NCBI GenBank assembly: GCA_022709775.1
Contig: JAKLIE010000166.1
Span: 1-5,216, forward strand
Reading direction: 5' to 3'
DNA: 5,216 bases
Origin: Pseudomonadota bacterium
GTDB taxonomy: Bacteria; Pseudomonadota; Gammaproteobacteria; Burkholderiales; Casimicrobiaceae
Below, one piece after another: positions 1 through 5,216 of this stretch (position 1 is the first letter of the stretch; every line of letters starts with the position of its first letter). Under the pieces are notes generated by a model. That model was given only the letters and a program-made list of their open reading frames with translations, searched no databases and was not told the origin of the DNA. The translations under genes were made by a program, and so were the position numbers.

Positions 1-134
1 CCGAACACGTGCCAGTACGGCATCATGAAGAACATGATCAGGCACCACGCGAACGCGATCGCGATCCACGTGCCTTCCATGCGGTCCAGCGGCTGCTTCC
101 ACCAGACGCCTTGCGGGGGGGTGAGGGCGCTCAT
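1..134 (-). CDS. coxB: Cytochrome c oxidase subunit II, N-terminal fragment (probably ba3-type)
   Basis: This is the first 44 codons of a minus-strand gene that leaves the window at its left edge. It starts at ATG 134-132, with a strong AAGGAGA ribosome binding site 6 bases upstream. The visible protein begins MSALTPPQGVWWKQPLDRME and then enters one hydrophobic segment (about residues 22-39) followed by PYWHVF. A short cytoplasmic head, one membrane anchor and then the periplasmic side is the expected form of the short subunit II of ba3-type (B-class) heme-copper oxidases, whose periplasmic domain would carry CuA. That CuA domain lies outside the window. The gene sits 28 bp downstream of a single-span mini-protein gene and is divergent from heme A synthase, which supports an oxidase operon. 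The family call is based on recalled similarity and context, because the copper ligands are not visible. Another small single-span respiratory subunit cannot be fully excluded. Confidence 0.68.
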   Translation of the reverse strand, partial: MSALTPPQGVWWKQPLDRMEGTWIAIAFAWCLIMFFMMPYWHVF

Positions 135-162
135 CTAGCGTTCTCCTTGTTCTCGGCCCCGG

Positions 163-333
163 TCACTTGGCGACCGGGATGCCGACGATTTCCATCACGC
201 CCCACACGATGTAGAGCACGGTCGGCATCGCGACGCCGATGAACAGCAGCAGGAACGGGTTGTCGAGGATCTGCTGCATCGCGGGAACGGGCTCCTCGTC
301 GACGTCGAGCGAACGATCTTGAGGGGTGTTCAT
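163..333 (-). CDS. Small single-span membrane protein, candidate oxidase accessory subunit (IIa-like)
   Basis: The protein has 56 residues. Its N-terminus is acidic and soluble (MNTPQDRSLDVDEEPVP) and is followed by one long hydrophobic helix, about residues 27-50, ending in IPVAK. I chose ATG 333-331 because GGGAGG (346-341) lies 7 bases upstream. The frame stays open to position 393, but that start would fall at the predicted transcription start and has no comparable ribosome binding site. The gene is the first of a minus-strand operon, 28 bp before the oxidase subunit II gene. In Thermus ba3 oxidase, a one-helix subunit IIa gene likewise precedes the subunit II gene, so a structural or assembly subunit of the oxidase is a reasonable inference. 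There is no metal-binding or catalytic motif. Expression is probably driven by the FNR-type promoter at 402-443. Its existence as a gene is well supported; its exact role is not. Confidence 0.72.
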   Translation of the reverse strand: MNTPQDRSLDVDEEPVPAMQQILDNPFLLLFIGVAMPTVLYIVWGVMEIVGIPVAK

Positions 334-401
334 GGTCGGGCCTCCCAGGTGGACAAAACGCGGCATCCCGGTGGACGCGGGAACGCGCGGCAATGCAGCG
401 A

Positions 402-407
402 ATTCTC
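402..407 (-). promoter_or_regulatory. Candidate -10 hexamer of the oxidase operon promoter
   Basis: On the minus strand this reads GAGAAT, a 4/6 match to TATAAT. It lies 22 bp downstream of the FNR-type box at 430-443, so the box would be centred near -41.5. The implied transcript starts near 395 and has a leader of about 60 bases before the mini-protein gene. The same hexamer at almost the same spacing is found upstream of nirS. Confidence 0.45.
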
Positions 408-429
408 GGCGTGCCCCGCGGGACCGGAA

Positions 430-443
430 TTGATACCCGTCAA
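430..443. promoter_or_regulatory. FNR/Anr/Dnr-type binding box in the oxidase-ctaA divergent region
   Basis: The sequence TTGAT-ACCC-GTCAA matches the FNR-family palindrome TTGAT-N4-ATCAA at 9 of 10 positions. It sits in the 186 bp region between the minus-strand oxidase operon and plus-strand ctaA. The spacing to GAGAAT at 402-407 fits class II activation of the oxidase operon. No good -10 is seen at the equivalent distance toward ctaA. FNR-family proteins sense oxygen (Fe-S type Anr/FNR) or NO (heme type Dnr), and the box alone does not tell which one binds. Confidence 0.72.
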
Positions 444-469
444 GGATTGGCCAGTGATCGAGCGCGGAC

Positions 470-486
470 GGTCAAACCCGGGTCAA
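470..486 (+). repeat. Short direct repeat GGTCAA upstream of ctaA
   Basis: Two copies of GGTCAA, at 470-475 and 481-486, are separated by ACCCG. This gives an 11 bp period, about one helical turn, 34 bp before the ctaA start. The arrangement could be a tandem half-site for a regulator of ctaA. Its length is short enough to be chance, and I do not recognise it as a known operator. Confidence 0.25.
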
Positions 487-519
487 TTGGTCCGCGCTGC
501 GCTGCGGTAAGATCGCGCA

Positions 520-1596
520 GTGAACCGGGCCGCCCCCACCTTCGCCTCCGCAGGACCGGCCGTCGCGCGCGCCGGATCGTCCGACCGCGCGATCGCCGCC
601 TGGCTGCTGGCCTGCTGCGCGCTCGTGTTCGCGATGGTCGTCGTCGGCGGCGTCACGCGGCTCACGCACTCCGGACTGTCGATCGTCGAGTGGCAGCCGA
701 TCGTCGGCACGCTGCCGCCCCTGGACGAGGCCCAATGGCAGGCCACGTTCGAGAAGTACAAGCTCACGCCCGAGTACAACCTGGTCAATTCGGGCATGTC
801 GCTCGACGAGTTCAAGGGCATCTTCTGGTGGGAGTACTACCATCGCCTGCTCGGCCGACTGATCGGCTTCGCCTTCCTGCTGCCGTTCCTCTGGTTCCTG
901 TTGCGCCGCCGCATCCCCGAGGGCTACGGCTTGCCGCTCGCCGGGATCTTCCTGCTGGGCGGGTTGCAGGGCGCGATGGGCTGGTACATGGTCAAGAGCG
1001 GGCTCGTCGAGGATCCGCGCGTCTCGCAGTTCCGGCTGACCGCGCACCTGGGGCTCGCGTTCGTGATCTTCGGCGCGATGCAGTGGGTCGCGATGTCGCT
1101 CCTGCTCCCCGGGCGGATCGCGGAGGGCGGCGAACGCGTGCGCTCGGCCCGCCGGTGGGCCGGGTGGCTGTCGGTGATGGTGTTCGCGATGGTGCTGACC
1201 GGCGGCTTCGTCGCCGGGATCCGCGCCGGGTTCGCGTACAACACGTTTCCGCTGATGAACGGGAGCGTCGTGCCCCCCGAGATCATGATGATCGAGCCGT
1301 GGTGGCGCAATTTCTTCTGGAACATGGCGACCGTCCAGTTCGACCACCGGCTCGGCGCGTGGCTGCTCGCGTTCTTCGTTCCGGTGCTCTGGTGGAAGGT
1401 GCTGCGGGCGGGGGTTCCCGCGCGGGCGCGCATCGGCGCCCACCTGATGCTCGCGATGCTCGCGATCCAGGTCGCGCTCGGGATCGCGACGCTGCTGCTG
1501 GTCGTGCCGCTTCCGCTCGCGGCGGCGCATCAGGCCGGGGCCGTGCTGCTGTTCGCCTTCGCGCTCAACCTCGCCCACGCGTTGCGCGGGGCCTGA
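520..1596 (+). CDS. ctaA: Heme A synthase (COX15/CtaA family)
   Basis: This 358-residue integral membrane enzyme oxidises the C8 methyl of heme O to a formyl group, making heme A for aa3- and ba3-type oxidases. Eight membrane segments can be placed at about 25-46, 112-130, 139-158, 171-196, 213-233, 277-295, 304-329 and 332-352, the usual two four-helix halves. The four conserved heme-liganding histidines are present: H108 (EYYHR), H176 (TAHL), H276 (FDHR) and H337 (AAHQ). The long first loop ([16 protein letters not shown] to [15 protein letters not shown], about 43-113) is typical of the Cox15-like proteobacterial type rather than the Bacillus type, and the length is normal. The start is GTG 520, with only a weak upstream TAAG; residues 1-22 are variable, so a start slightly further in is possible. 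It is divergent from the oxidase operon, which is its likely client. No ctaB is visible in the window. Confidence 0.95.
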   Translation: MNRAAPTFASAGPAVARAGSSDRAIAAWLLACCALVFAMVVVGGVTRLTHSGLSIVEWQPIVGTLPPLDEAQWQATFEKYKLTPEYNLVNSGMSLDEFKGIFWWEYYHRLLGRLIGFAFLLPFLWFLLRRRIPEGYGLPLAGIFLLGGLQGAMGWYMVKSGLVEDPRVSQFRLTAHLGLAFVIFGAMQWVAMSLLLPGRIAEGGERVRSARRWAGWLSVMVFAMVLTGGFVAGIRAGFAYNTFPLMNGSVVPPEIMMIEPWWRNFFWNMATVQFDHRLGAWLLAFFVPVLWWKVLRAGVPARARIGAHLMLAMLAIQVALGIATLLLVVPLPLAAAHQAGAVLLFAFALNLAHALRGA

Positions 1597-1606
1597 CGAT
1601 CGCCGC

Positions 1607-1620
1607 TTGACCGGCATCAA
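1607..1620. promoter_or_regulatory. FNR/Anr/Dnr-type box upstream of the DUF2249-ybiB unit
   Basis: The sequence TTGAC-CGGC-ATCAA matches TTGAT-N4-ATCAA at 9 of 10 positions and lies just after the ctaA stop codon. If it is centred at -41.5, transcription would start near 1655, leaving a leader of about 36 bases before the DUF2249 GTG at 1691. The -10 region is weak; the best candidate is ACAAAT at 1644-1649. Its presence suggests that the two downstream genes have their own low-oxygen or NO-responsive promoter and are not only read through from ctaA. Confidence 0.62.
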
Positions 1621-1690
1621 GGCGGCGACCGCTGCCCGGCCGCACAAATGACGCGATGAACGCCGGGTCCCATCGTCGCGGAGAGCGGCC

Positions 1691-1918
1691 GTGAAGCACC
1701 GCCACGTCGTGCTCGACGTCCGCGGCATGCAGCCGCCGGAGCCGCTGGAGCGCGTGATCGAGACGATCGGCGACTTCACGCCGGGCGACACGCTCAAGCT
1801 GGTCATCGACTGCGAGCCGAAGCCGCTGTTCCGCGTGCTTCAGGCGAACAACTACCAGTGGCGCGTCGAGCCGGGCTCCGAATCGAACTACGAGATCACG
1901 ATCTGGGCGCGCGAGTAG
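1691..1918 (+). CDS. DUF2249 domain protein (TusA/SirA-like fold)
   Basis: This is a 75-residue cytosolic protein consisting of a single DUF2249 domain. The family signature is visible as LDVRGMQPPEP (8-18), followed by an amphipathic helix, then TPGDTLKLVID (30-40) and PKPLF (43-47), and a final strand rich in aromatic and charged residues (YEITIWARE). The first motif aligns with the LDxxGLxCPxP loop of TusA/SirA sulfur carriers, but Pro15 replaces the sulfur-carrying cysteine. The only cysteine is C41, so TusA-style sulfur relay through the usual residue is unlikely. The start GTG 1691 has GGAGAG at 1680-1685. The gene is preceded by an FNR-type box and followed after 25 bp by ybiB. DUF2249 genes are commonly found near denitrification and hemerythrin-like genes, which fits here, but the biochemical role is unknown. 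Confidence 0.87.
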   Translation: MKHRHVVLDVRGMQPPEPLERVIETIGDFTPGDTLKLVIDCEPKPLFRVLQANNYQWRVEPGSESNYEITIWARE

Positions 1919-1943
1919 CGCAGCGCGCGAGAGCGGGCCGTCG

Positions 1944-2984
1944 ATGCCGATCGATTGCGTCTCCCTGATCCGCGCGATCGGACGCGGCGCGCACGGGGCG
2001 CGCGACCTCGACCGCGTGCGTGCGCGCGAGATGTTCGCCGCGATGCTCGACGGCGAGGTTGCAGACCTCGAACTGGGCGCGATCCTCGTCGCGATGCGGA
2101 TCAAGGGCGAGGCGCTCCCCGAGACCCTCGGATTCCTCGATGCGCTCGCGCCGCGCGTCGCGCGCGTCACGTCGCCCGGCGACCGCTCGCGACCGGTGGT
2201 GCTCGCGAGCTACAACGGCGCGCGTCGCGGACCCAACCTCACGCCGCTCGTCGCGCTGCTGCTCGCGCGCTACGGCGTGCCGGTGCTGCTGCACGGCCTC
2301 GCCGGCGCGGGGACGCTGGACGCCGCGGACGGCGACGACGAGGATTCCGACGACGCGGACCATGGCCGCGTGACCAGCGCCCGGATCCTGCGGGAGCTGG
2401 GCATCCCGCCGTCGCCCACCGTGATCGACGCCGAGGCGCGGCTCAGGCGCGCCGGCGTCGCGTACGTCCCGACTTCCGTGCTGTCGCCCGGCCTCGCGCG
2501 CCTGCTGGCGACGCGCGGGCGCATCGGGCTTCGCTCGTCCGCGCACACGCTCGTGAAGCTCGTCGATCCGTTCGGCGGCAGCGCCGTGCGCGTCGTGAGC
2601 GTTTCGCACCCCGACTACCTCGTGCGCATGCGCGAGGTGCTCGCGGCGACGGGCGCGGACGCCATGCTCCTGCGCGGCACGGAGGGCGAGCCGTTCGCGA
2701 ACCCGAAGCGGTGCCCCCAGATCGAGGTCTTCCTTCAAGGCTCGGTCACGCGCTGCGTCGATGCCGAGGAGGGCACGATCGAGGCGATCCCCGCGTTGCC
2801 GGCGTCGAGCGACGCGGAGACCACGGCGCAGTGGATCGACGAGGCGCTTGCCGGGTCTCAGGCCGTGCCTGCGCCGATCGTGCAGCAACTCGGCTGCCTG
2901 CTCGAGGCGGCGCGTGCGCCCGCGGCGGGGCACGGAGCCCCGGAACTTCCCCGCCCTGAACGTCAGTCGGCGGCGAGCGAGTAG
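1944..2984 (+). CDS. ybiB: YbiB/TrpD2-family nucleic-acid-binding protein (anthranilate phosphoribosyltransferase-like)
   Basis: This 346-residue protein has the fold of anthranilate phosphoribosyltransferase (TrpD): an N-terminal helical domain (about 1-70, with GEVADLELGAILVAMRIKGE at 37-56) followed by the alpha/beta domain. The PRPP-binding glycine loop of true TrpD (GTGGD) is replaced by SYNGARRGPNLTPL (89-102), and RSSAHTLVKLVDPF (197-210) is characteristic of the YbiB branch. E. coli YbiB (TrpD2) binds nucleic acids and does not act in tryptophan synthesis, so enzymatic TrpD activity is unlikely here. A run of acidic residues at 126-139 (DAADGDDEDSDDAD) interrupts the region between LLHGLAGAGTL and GRVTSARILRELGI and looks like an insertion. 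The gene follows DUF2249 by 25 bp on the same strand, probably in one transcript. Its 3' end overlaps the convergent SUMT gene by 22 bp. ATG 1944 is the first good start. Confidence 0.87.
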   Translation: MPIDCVSLIRAIGRGAHGARDLDRVRAREMFAAMLDGEVADLELGAILVAMRIKGEALPETLGFLDALAPRVARVTSPGDRSRPVVLASYNGARRGPNLTPLVALLLARYGVPVLLHGLAGAGTLDAADGDDEDSDDADHGRVTSARILRELGIPPSPTVIDAEARLRRAGVAYVPTSVLSPGLARLLATRGRIGLRSSAHTLVKLVDPFGGSAVRVVSVSHPDYLVRMREVLAATGADAMLLRGTEGEPFANPKRCPQIEVFLQGSVTRCVDAEEGTIEAIPALPASSDAETTAQWIDEALAGSQAVPAPIVQQLGCLLEAARAPAAGHGAPELPRPERQSAASE

Positions 2985-3874
2985 CTCGCCTCGGCCACGG
3001 CTGCCGGGGCGACGGCCGAGAGCGTGTCGGCGAGCGACACGACCTCGCCGACGATCACCAGCGTAGGCGGCCTGAGGCCGACGGACGCGACCGCCTGCGG
3101 CAGCGCCGCGAGCGTCGCGCGTACGACGCGCTGCGTGGCCAGCGTGCCGTCCTGGACCACAGCGGCGGGTGTCGCAGGCGGCAGGCCGTGCGCGACCAGC
3201 TGTCGCGCGAGCTCCGGCAGGCCGGCGAGCCCCATGTAGACGACGACCGTCTGGCCCGGACGCGCGAGCGACGGCCAGTCGAGGTTCATCGTCCCGTCGC
3301 GCAGGTGCCCGGTGACGAACGTGAGCGAATGGGCGTGGTCGCGGTGCGTGAGCGGGATGCGCGCCGCGGCCGCGATGCCGCACGCGGCGGTCACTCCGGG
3401 CACGATCTCGAACGCGACGCCCGCGGCCGCGAGCGCCTGGGCCTCCTCGCCGCCGCGTCCGAAGACGAACGGGTCGCCGCCCTTGAGTCGCAGGACGCGC
3501 CTGCCCTCCTTCGCGAGTGCGACGATGAGCGCGTTGATGTCCTGCTGGGGCAGCGCGTGGTTCGAGCGCTCCTTCCCGACGTAGACCCGCTCGGCGCCCG
3601 GCCGCACCAGCGCGAGGACGCCGGCGCCGACGAGGTGGTCGTAGACGCAGACGTCCGCTTCGGCAAGGAGCCGCGCCGCCTTGACCGTCAGGAGTTCGGG
3701 ATCACCGGGTCCCGCGCCGACGAGATGGACGAAGCCCGACCGGGCGCCCGATGGCGCGCGCTCGCCGGCGTGCCGGCCCGGCACCCGCCCGATCACGGCA
3801 TCGGCCCTTCGCGACATCGGTGCGCGTGCGCCTTCGGCATCCGTCGCGCCCGCTTCCCCGGCTCCTGCGAGCAT
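2963..3874 (-). CDS. cobA: Uroporphyrinogen-III C-methyltransferase (SUMT, CobA/NirE type)
   Basis: This cytosolic enzyme uses two S-adenosylmethionine molecules to methylate uroporphyrinogen III at C2 and C7, giving precorrin-2, the branch point to siroheme, cobalamin and heme d1. All class III methyltransferase motifs are visible: VHLVGAGPGDPELLTV (49-64), VYDHLV (77-82), YVGKERSNH (98-106), RLKGGDPFVFGRGGEE (129-144), EIVPGVTAA (156-164) and VVYMGLAGLPELA (about 211-223). It is a stand-alone SUMT, without the CysG dehydrogenase/ferrochelatase part. From ATG 3874 it has 303 residues, of which about 46 precede the domain and are low-complexity Ala/Gly/Arg. A start at ATG 3817 (284 residues) is closer to the family norm. 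Neither start has a strong ribosome binding site, and an in-frame stop at 3926-3928 limits upstream extension. It is divergent from nirS, whose heme d1 derives from precorrin-2, so it may serve as the NirE of this organism. Confidence 0.93.
   Translation of the reverse strand: MLAGAGEAGATDAEGARAPMSRRADAVIGRVPGRHAGERAPSGARSGFVHLVGAGPGDPELLTVKAARLLAEADVCVYDHLVGAGVLALVRPGAERVYVGKERSNHALPQQDINALIVALAKEGRRVLRLKGGDPFVFGRGGEEAQALAAAGVAFEIVPGVTAACGIAAAARIPLTHRDHAHSLTFVTGHLRDGTMNLDWPSLARPGQTVVVYMGLAGLPELARQLVAHGLPPATPAAVVQDGTLATQRVVRATLAALPQAVASVGLRPPTLVIVGEVVSLADTLSAVAPAAVAEASYSLAAD
2972..2990. terminator. Possible bidirectional hairpin at the ybiB/cobA convergent junction
   Basis: GGCGAGC (2972-2978) and GCTCGCC (2984-2990) form a perfect 7 bp GC-rich stem around the loop GAGTA. 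The hairpin spans the ybiB stop codon and the last codons of cobA. There is no T tract on either side, so it is not a standard intrinsic terminator. It could still pause transcription or protect both converging 3' ends, or it could be chance in GC-rich coding DNA. Confidence 0.32.
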
Positions 3875-3937
3875 CCTCGCCCCCGTTCCCGCCTGCGCGC
3901 CCGCGAATCGCGGACCTGCGCCAGATCAGATGACCGC

Positions 3938-3943
3938 AGTCTA
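3938..3943 (-). promoter_or_regulatory. Candidate -10 hexamer for cobA
   Basis: On the minus strand this reads TAGACT, 4/6 to TATAAT, and is 22 bp from the edge of the FNR-type box at 3966-3979. The implied leader to ATG 3874 is about 55-60 bases. It is weaker evidence than the nirS-side element because the hexamer does not match the GAGAAT shared by the other two promoters. Confidence 0.3.
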
Positions 3944-3965
3944 GGAGGGGGCATCGTGCAGCCCC

Positions 3966-3979
3966 TTGATTAGCGTCAA
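3966..3979. promoter_or_regulatory. FNR/Anr/Dnr-type box between cobA and nirS
   Basis: The sequence TTGAT-TAGC-GTCAA matches the FNR-family palindrome at 9 of 10 positions. It lies in the 191 bp region between divergent cobA and nirS, nearly equidistant from both start codons. Toward nirS, GAGAAT follows after 21 bp, which centres the box near -41.5, the arrangement known for nirS promoters activated by Dnr/Anr. A weaker hexamer lies at a similar distance toward cobA, so one bound dimer could serve both genes. Confidence 0.78.
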
Positions 3980-3984
3980 GGTAG

Positions 3985-5216
<1,232 letters not shown>

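Noticed and set aside
393..1610. A 405-codon plus-strand open frame overlapping ctaA
   Set aside because: It is the +1 shifted reading of ctaA and consists mostly of Arg, Ala, Gly and Pro, without a recognisable motif.
472..1806. A 444-codon open frame on the minus strand, antisense to ctaA
   Set aside because: Its translation is rich in Arg, Glu, His, Pro and Gln with no domain, as expected for the complement of a GC-rich gene, while the plus strand encodes a textbook heme A synthase.
1691..1918. TusA sulfur carrier
   Set aside because: The required cysteine of the CPxP motif is replaced by proline, and the PKPLF motif fits DUF2249.
1944..2984. True anthranilate phosphoribosyltransferase (TrpD)
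   Set aside because: The PRPP-binding GTGGD loop is absent and SYNGARR takes its place, and no other trp gene is nearby; this fits YbiB/TrpD2 better.
1896..3383. A 495-codon minus-strand open frame across ybiB and the 3' part of cobA
   Set aside because: Low-complexity Arg/Ala/His composition, and it crosses two clearly recognisable genes on opposite strands.
3188..3973. A 261-codon plus-strand open frame antisense to cobA
   Set aside because: The minus strand carries all SUMT motifs; the plus-strand translation is an Arg/Asp/Ala-rich shadow.

Overview
The window is chromosomal DNA from a very GC-rich Gram-negative bacterium. It is most likely a denitrifying betaproteobacterium (Rhodocyclales/Burkholderiales-like). 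This rests on the recalled resemblance of its NirS to the Thauera/Azoarcus/Dechloromonas type, the Cox15-type heme A synthase, and the YbiB and SUMT homologues. No search could be run, so the taxonomy is an inference.

Layout from left to right. (1) Positions 1-333, minus strand: the beginning of a terminal oxidase operon. A 56-residue single-span membrane protein is followed by the N-terminus of a cytochrome c oxidase subunit II that runs off the left edge. (2) Positions 334-519: a divergent promoter region with an FNR/Anr/Dnr-type box. (3) Positions 520-1596, plus strand: heme A synthase (ctaA/COX15). (4) Positions 1597-1690: an intergenic region with a second FNR-type box. (5) Positions 1691-2984, plus strand: a small DUF2249 protein and a YbiB/TrpD2-family protein, probably co-transcribed. 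(6) Positions 2963-3874, minus strand: uroporphyrinogen-III C-methyltransferase (SUMT), whose 3' end overlaps that of ybiB. (7) Positions 3875-4065: a second divergent promoter region with a third FNR-type box. (8) Positions 4066-5216, plus strand: the N-terminal two thirds or so of cytochrome cd1 nitrite reductase NirS, cut by the right edge.

The genes make sense together as low-oxygen respiration. NirS reduces nitrite to NO in the periplasm and needs heme d1. SUMT makes precorrin-2, the precursor of siroheme and heme d1. CtaA makes heme A for heme-copper oxidases such as the one starting on the left. Every intergenic promoter region carries a near-perfect TTGAT-N4-ATCAA palindrome. At the nirS and oxidase promoters the same GAGAAT hexamer lies 21-22 bp downstream of the box, which is the spacing of a class II (-41.5) FNR-family promoter. 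The window therefore looks like a compact oxygen/NO-responsive regulon that also takes in the poorly understood DUF2249 and YbiB genes. All protein families are known ones. I found no mobile element, CRISPR array, tRNA or rRNA.
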